Source of the DNA: Chryseobacterium sp. 52
Lineage (GTDB): Bacteria > Bacteroidota > Bacteroidia > Flavobacteriales > Weeksellaceae
NCBI RefSeq assembly: GCF_002754245.1
Contig: NZ_PEEX01000001.1
Span: 3,576,001-3,640,000 of the forward strand
Reading direction: 5' to 3'
Length of the DNA stretch: 64,000 nucleotides
Part shown: piece after piece, positions 19,301-28,985 of the stretch
Layout of the letters: the number at the start of each line of letters is the position of its first letter
How positions within the stretch are numbered: position 1 is the first letter of the stretch
Program-made: the position numbers and the translations under genes
The notes under the pieces: generated by a model
Database searches by the model: none
Told to the model about the DNA's origin: nothing
What the model saw: only the letters and a program-made list of their open reading frames with translations

Positions 19301-21514
19301 AATAGTAAATTGATGTTGTACCTCTTTCAAAACTTTCCGTTCATTGGTATCTCTTTTTAATGCTACAGCATTCACTCTACAGCGATTCAGATATTTCCAT
19401 TCATTTTCAAATGAAGACTTATCATTTATATTCTTTGATCTGTTCTGAATAGCGATATATCCTCCTATTTCATCAAAAAGATCATCCTCCCGATCCGGTA
19501 ATGCCTTTATATTTCTCGGATCCTGATAAATTTTCAGATCCATCTTTTCTACAGAATTATTTAATCGAATACGAATTGGCGGAATATTGGAATAAGTAAC
19601 TTTATCAAAGTTTTTCTTTTCCTCACTCATCAGATTTATAACAGCAAAGCATCTCTTTCCCAAAGCTCTCAGTTGTGGAACGGATAGTTTCAATTCTTCA
19701 GTATCCAGAGTAAGATTTTCGTCGGCAACATGAAAAAAACATTTTAAGATCAGTCTCCATTGAAATTTGCAGCTTTCAAGATACTCAGCGCTCCCCTTTT
19801 TTTCCTGGATTTCAATAATATGAGGGCTTATGAATTTCAGATATTTCTTTTTAAAAGCTTTTAATCTAAGTTCGTCGGCAGAGACAAAATAATTTCCATA
19901 AACCGGAATATCCGTACACAGCTCTTCCAGGATGTTCCAGGATTCTTTGTGCGTGAACATCTTATAGAGTTTAACATTTATTGAATTTACCTGGCTATCG
20001 GTTATTTTGAAATCTGTATTCTTTGCAGATTCAGTGATACAGGAGAGTACCCACTGTTCTTTTCTGCCATTGATTTTAATAGTGTCATGAATTAAACTGA
20101 TCTCCTCTTTCCATTTGGAGAGAAAATTCTCAGTGTTAAAGTTTTCATCCGTAATACTGCCTTCAATGATTTTATAGAAAAAAGTGATTCTTTCTTTTAT
20201 TTTCTCATCTTCTTTAAAAGATGTGATCAGATATGGAGAAAGTTTTTTCCAATCGGGCTGATAATCTACCAATTTTAAGGCAATTTCTTTTAATTTTTCA
20301 TGATCATAATCCAATTGGGTCTTTAAAGCTTCTCTTATGCTTTTGTGAAATACGGTATCAATTAACACACTTTTCCCGCCTTTTTCTTCCCATATTTCCC
20401 CAAAGGCAATATGATTTCTGAGTTCCAGTAAGACGGCCCGAAAAAAGAGCCTGCTCAGATTGTTTACATTCTTTATTATGTCATTGTTTATAATTGTATG
20501 TTGTCTGGCATATCTTCTTATAAATCTGACTATTTCTTCCAATGGATTTATATGATAAAACAGTTTTTCCAGCCATTTTTCACTCCAGTCTTCCGTATCT
20601 TTTACGTCCAGAGTTGTCAAAGTACCTTCAAAATTGGCCTTATCGTCTCTTAGCACAATACCGTGCTTTGTCTGATCCGGTTCCGGGATAGGAGTGACAG
20701 CACTTCCTACTAAAACCTCATATTCAGCTCCTGAAGCATCGGTCCGTTTATAGGTTAATTCAACAGTGGTTAACCTGGATATATCCTTTTTATATTTTTC
20801 ATATTGATTTATAATAATATCCTTGGTGTTTGGAGTATCTTTGAGTGTCCAATCTCCGTTTTTATCATCAATAGGAAAAGCCACAAAAGCTTTACAATCT
20901 GTAAGATCAAGATCAGCATTCGAAAAAAAAACAAGTTTCAGCAGCTCATTAAAAGGAGCTAATTTCTGCGCTTTTCCTGCAATTGAAGTAGAGAGAAAAT
21001 AAGACAGCGGAATTTTTTCACTATCATCATAATATTTATTGAATTCCATGTCATTTTTCTCATTACTTATTTCCTGGAGAATCTCTCTGTAAGATATTGT
21101 GTCATTTTTGAATATTCGGGAGTCCAATTCTTTTTCATACATTTTTTGTATCTCAGTATCATCATCCTTAGTATAATGAGAACTGATTAAGGATGAAATA
21201 TTCAAATCCATAGAATCCAATACACTTACACTATCCGTCTCTTTGATGAACCATACTCTTATTTTATTTGGATTTGTCCATTTCCACGGATAAAGTGTTT
21301 TTTTCAAATCTTCGGTTAATAAGGAATCTATTTTAGTATAATCATCTAAAGGATTACCATCATCTTTCATCCAGACTGCAGGTAAGCCTTCTTTTTTAGG
21401 CAATAATTTTCCTTCATTGCCATCCTTTTCCATGTACACTCCCGCCAAAGAAAGTGATATTTCAAATGTATCTCTGACCGTTATTACTGAAGGGTCTAAT
21501 TGTATATGTATCAT
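16388..21514 (-). CDS. Giant protein of unknown function (1708 aa), last gene of the giant-protein locus
   Basis: I recognise no catalytic motif. The protein has no signal peptide and no membrane segment. It starts with a beta-rich segment (MIHIQLDPSVITVRDTFEIS) and continues with charged, Lys/Asp/Glu-rich helical stretches to about residue 650. The rest is a mainly beta C-terminal portion ending VTINLTVQKK. Around residue 1330-1370, FIIPLTKSLQT and LDDVWYTEAGLAEKLQV resemble, from memory, short conserved stretches in very large uncharacterised proteins of other phyla. It begins 6 bases after the stop of the 2464-aa gene, so the two are translated as a unit and probably form one assembly. Codon use looks like the neighbours'. 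Confidence 0.85.
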   Translation of the reverse strand: MIHIQLDPSVITVRDTFEISLSLAGVYMEKDGNEGKLLPKKEGLPAVWMKDDGNPLDDYTKIDSLLTEDLKKTLYPWKWTNPNKIRVWFIKETDSVSVLDSMDLNISSLISSHYTKDDDTEIQKMYEKELDSRIFKNDTISYREILQEISNEKNDMEFNKYYDDSEKIPLSYFLSTSIAGKAQKLAPFNELLKLVFFSNADLDLTDCKAFVAFPIDDKNGDWTLKDTPNTKDIIINQYEKYKKDISRLTTVELTYKRTDASGAEYEVLVGSAVTPIPEPDQTKHGIVLRDDKANFEGTLTTLDVKDTEDWSEKWLEKLFYHINPLEEIVRFIRRYARQHTIINNDIIKNVNNLSRLFFRAVLLELRNHIAFGEIWEEKGGKSVLIDTVFHKSIREALKTQLDYDHEKLKEIALKLVDYQPDWKKLSPYLITSFKEDEKIKERITFFYKIIEGSITDENFNTENFLSKWKEEISLIHDTIKINGRKEQWVLSCITESAKNTDFKITDSQVNSINVKLYKMFTHKESWNILEELCTDIPVYGNYFVSADELRLKAFKKKYLKFISPHIIEIQEKKGSAEYLESCKFQWRLILKCFFHVADENLTLDTEELKLSVPQLRALGKRCFAVINLMSEEKKNFDKVTYSNIPPIRIRLNNSVEKMDLKIYQDPRNIKALPDREDDLFDEIGGYIAIQNRSKNINDKSSFENEWKYLNRCRVNAVALKRDTNERKVLKEVQHQFTIPFLIPSFLPKFSIDDENKENPDFSFRQRYVEIKNEKNSLVAGFQKTNNDFKFDNQIIEDENLMLENIFDIEPDSTTGQMIKHVPYAYFYGYNYKFKAYVVLNSGVLPLELRNGSLTSFNKKLQTVKNENVIDFHFLRKVPVSAPRISSYSNTIKDNKNIGVPVPALPEGLKLLTYELGPYQKIREEFYGIKDQTDKANQQELPVTLLHDHSGKIFLTVKKPSTHFWNWYAWTALQSDDEVLKEAIKREYNHNRLIGIKENLSYQHFCDPAVSDYVLIETKILFSLKDSREKKVNKIVVPLGTGDDLSDLSRILEITLKGETEAIEIANTERTTENMNMELRPGEVLHIKVSGLIDSKYFKDGDPDRRFPEFMKENLVLYSGKDGIEYYQSPPSHYFIETASKFKIESEEIWNHIVFEENADLTKDKVQAYLEIQNNIVLCKQLCLTHQVTTEHQMWNWNGKLSTFNKRILDNSAGSQNVLDPINTDTTEAMKFEVDFAERPDFTSNVTRQFFLTANPDGSTRQIIFTHNRPDEKRALYYLLNVQLHNRYELLEGYSEIKKAHSSSKVTDGGTRWRRHFRKTRISKKLPRPTIRFIIPLTKSLQTDEKVGNASNVASLLIVLDDVWYTEAGLAEKLQVGVEVVQKDKNGDLIMQAGLDPIISGKGTPAFNMDHQDVKDRIKETLEQDPLDETQFIKTKRFVFDAVGPIGLTFDQNSILPKINASCFIVNIPETSEVFKEEEGQDFYLKPWSMMKISVRRALTDGLHETLPDGELDQLGSGWTESEWVQHLPDTKTFIPRSWRDDNKDVLDFTIQYSLDQNGNLRKPCGIDIADEEYLMGIEQEIGENCEKFLILSKRSFDVGGLPTESYVATVALKGMKKAVFNHFVDDVPTVFNENENGIKGYARILTVRTNSSQNNKLGGYKESVNVWEGLFGASAKADVALDGIQSDAIYALPLISERVTINLTVQKK

Positions 21515-21520
21515 ATCATT

Positions 21521-24500
21521 TTAAGCTAAACTGTTAAGAATTTCATCAGTATCATATTCTATATCCGTAGATGAGCTGCTGCTGTCTTCACCGGGACCGC
21601 TGAACACTTTGGTAAACTCCCGTCTTACGGTAATGGTTACAAAACGGCATACTTCTATTTCCACCCGAATCATGCCTTTTCCCTGTATCTGGGTACCGAT
21701 TTCACTTTTAGTATAGGTAGCCTCAAGACGTACATATAATGATACGGTAACCATACCCATGATATCTGCAATACCCGAAAGCATTACAAACATGGCCACT
21801 CTGCTTATATCAGCTCCTTTCGGTTTTTTCACGAATTCACCTTCCAATCCCATAGCAATAATGAGCGAGCCGCACATCCAGCCTGCATTGAATGCAAAAC
21901 ATGCACTGGCATGAATACTCATGGCAAAATCTATGGTGAGTCCGTTACCGTTATCGGGTTTACTGGGTTCATAGAGAAAATTACATTTAAGATATCCGCC
22001 GCCGCCGAAAATGAAGAACGCAAGATTAAATGGTGCTTCCCGGCTGCTCAGATAAAACCCTGTTCCTATTTTAAAATTAAGTTTCGGAAATTTGTTGCCT
22101 ACGATCTCTTCCCCTTGATCAATAAGGGAAAGTAAAAAGAAAGCTCCGAAGGACAAATTAGAGAGTGATGTGGTACCACCGCCTACAGTAATATTCGGAA
22201 TATTCACTGCTGCTTTGATGCCGGTGGGTATTTCTACTTCCTTGCCTCCTTCATATTTGTATTTCAGCTTCTGTATACTTACTTTGAAATAGTCTGTTTT
22301 CTTTCCTTTTTCATCTTTGGCAGGAGGCACAGCTCCGGTTTTACTCATTTCTTTGGTAGCATCGGTAAGAATCTTTAGCAATCCGCTCATCTTGATATTT
22401 TGGGGATCAAGATCAAAATTGAACTTTCCGTCACTCATCTTTATTACTGCATTTTCAAATGTGATAAGTTCCTGTCCGGAAATATGAACAATCCATGATC
22501 CTGCTAAAGCTCCGTTGCTTTTTGTAGTAGTGCTTCCGAAGGGATCTATATCCGCATCCATATTGGCGAAAAATCGTCCTTTGTCCAGTTCCACAATCAA
22601 TGAGCCTAAAGAGAAGAGTTTTTTTCTGTCGTTAAAAGCAATATCCACTTTGGCTTTTACCCAGCCGCGGAGTTCTTTCCTGTCAAATCCCTGGGTTACT
22701 TTTATTTTATCCCTGAACTCATCCATAAATTTAAATCCGGGGATCATGTTGGTAAAATCTACACTGAGTTTGTTGATGATATTACTGAAATCAAACTTCT
22801 TCAGCATAGAATTTGAAAAATTGTCCCAGGTTTCCTTGGCCGGCAAAAGACTGTCTGTAATGGCAGCAATAGGCAGATTGATTCCTACCGCATTAAGGCG
22901 GTCTTCAAATTCCTGTACTTTGCCTATTACCGGTGTAAGAGATAGTTTTTCTTCTACATCTTTCCAGTCGGTATTTACAATCATAGAAATGGTATCCCGA
23001 TTGAAGCCCATGCCCGGTGCCGTAAATTTTTCGAATACTGCGCGGTAATTATTGAGCGTAGTATCTGCCACATCTTTCATTCCTTCCCAGCTTTTTGCAA
23101 CCGCTTCTGATTTTTGTAAAGTTTCAGCGACATGGCCTGCAACTTCTCCTAACTCTGTATTCAACTCATTGGCAAATGCAATGGATTTACTTATAATCTC
23201 CTCTTTATTAACAGGCTTTGCTTCTATAGCTTTTTTAAGATCTTCAAATTTTTTGTATTTGCCAAGCCACTCTTCGATGGCTTCCGGACTAACGGTATTA
23301 TTTTTTAGAAATTCCAAAAGGCTTTGCTTTATAGAATCTACAATATTGTTAATCCATGAGTCAATTGAAACGAGAATACTATAAACACTGACCTCATCAT
23401 CTTTCCTGCCAAATAATACCGGTAAAAAGAACCGGATCAGTAACCGGTTGATTAACATGGTACCTGCCCGATCTTTTATGTTATTCAATTCAGCATCAAA
23501 GTCTGATTTTTTCAGATGATAAAAATCTTCAAGCCGCTTAATTTCATCATTAATTAATGCCCATGCTGCGTCCCATGCTTCATCCGTCTGTTTTTTAAAT
23601 TCTTTAATGAGCTTTTCAATATTTTTTTCTATCTCCTCAATAGAAGTGTGTAATTCTGCATAAAATTCTTTAAGTTCCTCATCTGCTTTACCTCTGAACT
23701 TATTATAAGAGACTTTTACATCCCGCGTGAAGTTTTCCAGCGTATCATTATTAAAGCCTTCTATTTCCGTAATAAAATCTGAGAAATGGGTTCTGATTTT
23801 TTCAATGGCAGCAAGTATTTTACTTTTTATCGTTTCATCAATTCCTTTTGTGGTTTCGATTTTAAGCTTTAAAGCATCGATTGTATCAAATCCCGTTTTT
23901 ATTCTGTCAATTATCTGATCAATTTCGTCAAGCTCTTCAAAGGCATTTTCTACTTCCCCGTCTAAATTTTCCAAGAGGCCTTCAAACATCTTTTCATTAT
24001 CATTAAGGAATTTTTTTACCTTTTCGATGATGTTCTCATTGAATACATTCCGAACTCTTTCCAAACCAAGATCCAGATTTAGTCTGAAGCTATTCAGTTC
24101 TTTCTGCATTCGTTCAACTTCCGTTTTAAAACGCCCGATATTTTTTTCATTATCGGAAGTAAACTGATCAATTTCTTTTTTAAGCTTAGCAAATTGTTCA
24201 TTAAGGAATGAACTGGCTCTGAATAGTAAGCCGTCTGCTCCTTCCAGTATTTTTAACCAAACCGGTTGTACTAGGAAATTGAAATTAGAGGTATCTATTT
24301 TTTTTGATACGGGTGAAACGTTTAACCAAAACACGATTTCGTTATTTTCAACAGTAAGTAAATCCCGCCTGTTCAGCAATCTTTCATGCTCTTCTCTTAA
24401 TTCTTCATCACTGGTCCAATCAATTGTATTTTCAATTTCATCAATTCTTTTCTGAACGGATAGGATCTCTGTATTATTAGCCTCTTTTACTTTGTCTATT

Positions 24501-27500
24501 CTAATTTCAATTTCCTTCAGATATTGTAGCGGAATGTTATTCTTTGGTTCTAACGTCTTTATACTGTCAATTATACTATCAATATAACCGGAACGGATAT
24601 GATTTTCATAATCATTTATACTAATAGCCTGGCCAGTCCGCAATCTGTTTTCAAGATCTACAAATCCGTTAGCTGTCTTTTGCAGTATTCCCGGATTGCC
24701 TTTTTTCCCGAATAAATCGATGTAGACTGATATTTTCGGAAACTCTTCGTTCTTCAGGTCATTGTTTTTAGTATTCAGCCTCATCATCGTCACCGTTCGT
24801 AGTTTACCTGTAAAAATTGAATCGGGATAATAAGCACCCGTAACGGAAACAGGAGACTGAGAGCTTTCAACCCTGAAAGTAAAGCGTTCAAAACCCGGAT
24901 AAACATCTAAGGGATCAGCCATAAGGGCATTCAAACCTTCTCCTTTTACAGAGGCACTGGGTGAAATATCAAATTGTTTCGGAAGAGGCAATAAAGTATA
25001 ATCTGTATACAACACCGCCGGCCAGATATTAGTATTGGCGTCTATTACAACATCAATTCCCCTGTAGTTTACTTTTTCCCGGCAATCCGTATAAAAATAA
25101 AGGTTCTCGGGCTCTGAAAGGGTCACTGAAATAGTCTGAGCATGATAATCATTGCCAGCCAAAGCTTCAACAACTACCTGTGGTTTAGGGTATACTTCAG
25201 GATCTGCTTCTTTATTCCAAAGCGGAACTTCCCAACCGATACCTTCCCATTTACTGGTTCCCGAATGGTATTTTTTTACGGTTTTACCCCAGGACCCCAA
25301 AACAGGGATGATCCTGGATTTAAAAGTCATCGCTTTTATACAACCGCTTGCTTCGGTTATATTCCCTTCATAATCAGGATAGGATCGGGAGGGTTCAAGT
25401 ATTTCAATGTATTCCCTTACTTTTCTTACTAATACTCTGCCGTTATGATCAGGCTGATCAGGAAACTGTTTTGAAGTGACTACTGTTCTTTCATATTCAA
25501 TAACATGTTTGGCTTTGTTCCAGAATACACCTATCCTTCCTATGCGTTCAACGGCATAAAAATGGGTTCTCCCCATTGTTGTGGTATTCTTAATAATGGT
25601 TTTATCCTGTGCAAACCGTGCGGTCTGCTTTGCCCACATTCCTAAAGAAGAAAATGCGATGTTTCTGATTTCGGCCGAAGTAGATTTCTTCCCTTCTAAA
25701 AAAGCTTTCCAGAATTCTTTGTAAATCACTTCCGCTTCAAAACCATAAAAAGCTCCACCTGCTAATCCGTCTGTAGTATGCAGTAGTTTGATCTGTGCTA
25801 AAAGGTCATCCTGCTTTTCTATTGATCTTATTGGATACTTGATATCCGGGCCTATAATTTCAAAAACCTTCTTCTCAGATTTTTTAAGCAAAATAACGCT
25901 TCCTTCTTTGCTGTAACCTACCCATATCGCTTGTTCTTTAAGTCTTATAGGATCAGAAGGGCAACTTATCTTTCCATCTGTAATGATCAGGTCATTGAAT
26001 TCATAAGGTTCAAATTCAATGACTTTTTTATCCAGACTGATATCCAGCTTTATGACTTTTTTATCTGCTTTATAGCCATAAATCAGATCGGATTCTTTCA
26101 GCAATTCATCTTCCTTAATTTCTTTACTTATTAAGCTGATTGTTCCGTTTAAGACTTCAAAACGATTTGATTCTCTTCGGTAATAAATAGCATTATTAAT
26201 GATTACCAGTTGGGTATTGACAGAAGTGTCTGTTGTTTCTTTGGCGGATATTATATTCTCTTCATTTACTGAACTATTTTCCGACCTCTCTATTTTTCCT
26301 GCATTAATGATAAAATTCGTTGATTCAACAATAGAAAATCTTGGCTGAACAGTCAGTTCCTTTGAAAATTCGGTTTTATGAAATGCATCTGACCTGCCTG
26401 GTTCCAGAATACCCAACCGTGACAGCCAGGCTCTGTAAAATGCCAGATAATAATTATATGCTTGTGTAAATGCTGTTTTCTGTTCTTCTGTGGCTTTCCA
26501 CTGGATAGAGTTAATGGGCGGCGGAGGTGCATCTCCCAGCTTGGAGCCAAGTTCAGCAATATAGGTCTTGCTATCGGGATCCAATGTAGACACTAATCCA
26601 TACAAGCTTTCAAACTGAGCATTGAGCAACGGAACTCCAGGAGCCTGATCTCCCGTACGTCCCCAAATACGTTTAAGATTCCAGGCAGGGGCTACAAATC
26701 TTTTATTAAACCGGTCCTGTGCAATCGTTAATATCGCCGGAGGGCTCAGCCTGTATTCTATTTTCTTATCTTTTTGTGGCTCTCCAACTTCAACATACTC
26801 AATTTTTTCTTCTTTGCCTTTATTTTTGTCTAGCTCATCATGCTTCACATAAGCTTCTCCTATAGATTGTGAAGGCAGGATAAGTTTAAATCCTTTGTCT
26901 GCCACTGCATCGTTAGCTATTTCCCAGGCGCCATCTTCATTGTTGAGATCTGATTTCTGGGCGACCAGCCATTCATTGTCATTTTCGCCTTTATCCTGAA
27001 TAAACTGTGTATCTATTAATCCTGTAAACTGAGGGTTATGATCAAGAATTACAGCTTTTACCCTTGATGAATGATCCTGCCCGTCTAAATTATTTTCCGG
27101 ATTGTATTTTAATATCTGCATATCTACCCGAAAATCCTGTGCTACATTGATGCTTTCGGAAATCTGTAAAATGTATTTGATTTTCTCATCTGTTTTAGCA
27201 TCATGCTTATTTTCAGTGAGAGGAATGATCAGCGGGTATTGAACACGCTCTCCCATTCCCTGCCCTACGGCATTTCCTGTATCGGGAGCCAGATATTTAT
27301 CTTTTCTTAAAAGGTCCTGCCCGAATGGTTTAATATCTTTTACAGGCAGTCTGAAATTACGGATAGCATAGTTGAGCTCAATATCATTAATTATGGAGTC
27401 ATTAAACTGCCATATAAAAAAAGGTTTTTGGGTAGATTTACGGGTAAGATTAAAATAAATTGTTCCAAAATCACCCTTCTTATCTAGCCCTCTTAATTCA

Positions 27501-28915
27501 AATTGCAGAGATCCTATAGAAATGGAAGAAGTATGGGATGCCCCTTTTCCTTCATACAAAACCTTTTCCACCTCTAGTCTGAACAAAGTACCATTATCAT
27601 TCACACATGCTGTCTTACTAAAAGAATTAAATGATAATTTGGCATTCAATTCTTTACCATTTATATCAATTAAATTCGAAAATGTTACGACTTCATCATA
27701 AAATGATGGGGCCAGAGGTGTCAGATTGACATCTGCGAGATAGGTTTTAAGCAGATTATAACTAACAGTACCATATTTGTCTGTTTCATAATTATAATCA
27801 TTGCAAGCCAAATAAGGGCCATTAGATGCATTTTTTGTTTCTATAGAAGGAGCTATTGAAAATGGTAAACTTTTATTCACCACTTTCCGACTGCTTTTTA
27901 CAGTATTCAATAAATTGCTGGCCTTATCAAAGAGATTGATTTGCTGCAGTGTATGGTCTTTACTCCAATTACCGATTCTCGTATAGATGTCCCCTTTATG
28001 ATAGCCAGCGATCTGTACAAATTGCAGATCCACACTATCAAAAACGGAAGAAATTGAAAAATCATTTCTGAAACAGGAGTAGATTGGAAAAATATTTTTT
28101 CTATCATCCTTTACCTTTAGAAAAAGCCACGACTGATTCCCATACTTCATCTTCCAGTTATTAACTGCATCTCCTACTATATTGCTCAGGCCACCCTGAA
28201 AATAAGTATAAGATAATTTCCAGTTAAACTCATCTCCGCCGTTAACAAAATCATCTAATCGTTTATTTGATTTCCATACTACAGGGGAGTCAAGTTTATT
28301 GTCAGCCCCCATCCTGAAATAGGGCTGATCGCTTTCTCTTACCCCAAACCAAAATTGAAATTTAGTATTGTATTCATCATATATTAAACATCTGGGAGCA
28401 TCAAAATAAAATAATCGATCGAATGATGTGAAATATTCATCAATAATCATTACCGGAAACTGTTCATCCCCGTCTTTTGATTTTAATAAATACAGATGTC
28501 CTTTATTGACACCAAGCTGCTGAGCCTCATCAAGTTCTAAATAAACATCCTCTGGCTGTGGGGGACTGTCATATAAATAATTATATTGGCCGCCATTGGC
28601 TTTAAAATTAGTAAGCCTCAACCGATCAAACCTTATTTCCTTCTTTTTCAAGGACTCTTCTGCCTCTTCGCTTAGTGGAAGTAAAAATAAAGTATGATTA
28701 ATTTTCCATTTTGGTTTTGTAGTTGTAGGATCTTTTTCAATAAAAGCGGTTCCATCAAAAAGAAGATCTCCTTTTGTTTGAGGTTCTCTGGTTGTGAAAA
28801 AAATTCCAAATTTTAATCCGGTGTCACTCGTATCATCTCCCAATTGCAATTCTGCAATTAAATGAAGATGACTTTTAAAATAAGCATCAAGCTTACTGGG
28901 AATAGTATATGACAT
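21521..28915 (-). CDS. Giant coiled-coil protein of unknown function (2464 aa)
   Basis: There is no signal peptide. Residues 1 to about 1400 are a mixed beta-rich region without known motifs. Residues about 1430-1815 are a long, highly charged helical region with heptad character (for example KFLNDNEKMFEGLLENLDGE and IEEIEKNIEKLIKEFKKQ), almost certainly coiled coil. Helical segments continue to about 1990. The C-terminal 450 residues are beta-rich, with a hydrophobic glycine-rich block near 2290-2400 (APFNLAFFIFGGGGYLKCNF, SIHASACFAFNAGWMCGSLI). The end is VEIEVCRFVTITVRREFTKV, then a Ser/acidic tail. That C-terminal pattern resembles, from memory, the end of other giant uncharacterised bacterial proteins. 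Function unknown; a structural or scaffold role is inferred. Confidence 0.85.
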   Translation of the reverse strand: MSYTIPSKLDAYFKSHLHLIAELQLGDDTSDTGLKFGIFFTTREPQTKGDLLFDGTAFIEKDPTTTKPKWKINHTLFLLPLSEEAEESLKKKEIRFDRLRLTNFKANGGQYNYLYDSPPQPEDVYLELDEAQQLGVNKGHLYLLKSKDGDEQFPVMIIDEYFTSFDRLFYFDAPRCLIYDEYNTKFQFWFGVRESDQPYFRMGADNKLDSPVVWKSNKRLDDFVNGGDEFNWKLSYTYFQGGLSNIVGDAVNNWKMKYGNQSWLFLKVKDDRKNIFPIYSCFRNDFSISSVFDSVDLQFVQIAGYHKGDIYTRIGNWSKDHTLQQINLFDKASNLLNTVKSSRKVVNKSLPFSIAPSIETKNASNGPYLACNDYNYETDKYGTVSYNLLKTYLADVNLTPLAPSFYDEVVTFSNLIDINGKELNAKLSFNSFSKTACVNDNGTLFRLEVEKVLYEGKGASHTSSISIGSLQFELRGLDKKGDFGTIYFNLTRKSTQKPFFIWQFNDSIINDIELNYAIRNFRLPVKDIKPFGQDLLRKDKYLAPDTGNAVGQGMGERVQYPLIIPLTENKHDAKTDEKIKYILQISESINVAQDFRVDMQILKYNPENNLDGQDHSSRVKAVILDHNPQFTGLIDTQFIQDKGENDNEWLVAQKSDLNNEDGAWEIANDAVADKGFKLILPSQSIGEAYVKHDELDKNKGKEEKIEYVEVGEPQKDKKIEYRLSPPAILTIAQDRFNKRFVAPAWNLKRIWGRTGDQAPGVPLLNAQFESLYGLVSTLDPDSKTYIAELGSKLGDAPPPPINSIQWKATEEQKTAFTQAYNYYLAFYRAWLSRLGILEPGRSDAFHKTEFSKELTVQPRFSIVESTNFIINAGKIERSENSSVNEENIISAKETTDTSVNTQLVIINNAIYYRRESNRFEVLNGTISLISKEIKEDELLKESDLIYGYKADKKVIKLDISLDKKVIEFEPYEFNDLIITDGKISCPSDPIRLKEQAIWVGYSKEGSVILLKKSEKKVFEIIGPDIKYPIRSIEKQDDLLAQIKLLHTTDGLAGGAFYGFEAEVIYKEFWKAFLEGKKSTSAEIRNIAFSSLGMWAKQTARFAQDKTIIKNTTTMGRTHFYAVERIGRIGVFWNKAKHVIEYERTVVTSKQFPDQPDHNGRVLVRKVREYIEILEPSRSYPDYEGNITEASGCIKAMTFKSRIIPVLGSWGKTVKKYHSGTSKWEGIGWEVPLWNKEADPEVYPKPQVVVEALAGNDYHAQTISVTLSEPENLYFYTDCREKVNYRGIDVVIDANTNIWPAVLYTDYTLLPLPKQFDISPSASVKGEGLNALMADPLDVYPGFERFTFRVESSQSPVSVTGAYYPDSIFTGKLRTVTMMRLNTKNNDLKNEEFPKISVYIDLFGKKGNPGILQKTANGFVDLENRLRTGQAISINDYENHIRSGYIDSIIDSIKTLEPKNNIPLQYLKEIEIRIDKVKEANNTEILSVQKRIDEIENTIDWTSDEELREEHERLLNRRDLLTVENNEIVFWLNVSPVSKKIDTSNFNFLVQPVWLKILEGADGLLFRASSFLNEQFAKLKKEIDQFTSDNEKNIGRFKTEVERMQKELNSFRLNLDLGLERVRNVFNENIIEKVKKFLNDNEKMFEGLLENLDGEVENAFEELDEIDQIIDRIKTGFDTIDALKLKIETTKGIDETIKSKILAAIEKIRTHFSDFITEIEGFNNDTLENFTRDVKVSYNKFRGKADEELKEFYAELHTSIEEIEKNIEKLIKEFKKQTDEAWDAAWALINDEIKRLEDFYHLKKSDFDAELNNIKDRAGTMLINRLLIRFFLPVLFGRKDDEVSVYSILVSIDSWINNIVDSIKQSLLEFLKNNTVSPEAIEEWLGKYKKFEDLKKAIEAKPVNKEEIISKSIAFANELNTELGEVAGHVAETLQKSEAVAKSWEGMKDVADTTLNNYRAVFEKFTAPGMGFNRDTISMIVNTDWKDVEEKLSLTPVIGKVQEFEDRLNAVGINLPIAAITDSLLPAKETWDNFSNSMLKKFDFSNIINKLSVDFTNMIPGFKFMDEFRDKIKVTQGFDRKELRGWVKAKVDIAFNDRKKLFSLGSLIVELDKGRFFANMDADIDPFGSTTTKSNGALAGSWIVHISGQELITFENAVIKMSDGKFNFDLDPQNIKMSGLLKILTDATKEMSKTGAVPPAKDEKGKKTDYFKVSIQKLKYKYEGGKEVEIPTGIKAAVNIPNITVGGGTTSLSNLSFGAFFLLSLIDQGEEIVGNKFPKLNFKIGTGFYLSSREAPFNLAFFIFGGGGYLKCNFLYEPSKPDNGNGLTIDFAMSIHASACFAFNAGWMCGSLIIAMGLEGEFVKKPKGADISRVAMFVMLSGIADIMGMVTVSLYVRLEATYTKSEIGTQIQGKGMIRVEIEVCRFVTITVRREFTKVFSGPGEDSSSSSTDIEYDTDEILNSLA

Positions 28916-28985
28916 ATCATTGAATTTAAAGATTAGAAATAATGCATAAAATCTGAGGGTAAATCAGATCTGTATCTGATTAGTT

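Noticed and set aside
22515..23384. Two long open frames (177 and 110 codons) antisense to the 2464-aa gene
   Set aside because: They are low-complexity Ser/Leu/Phe shadows of the coiled-coil coding sequence with no motif or promoter.
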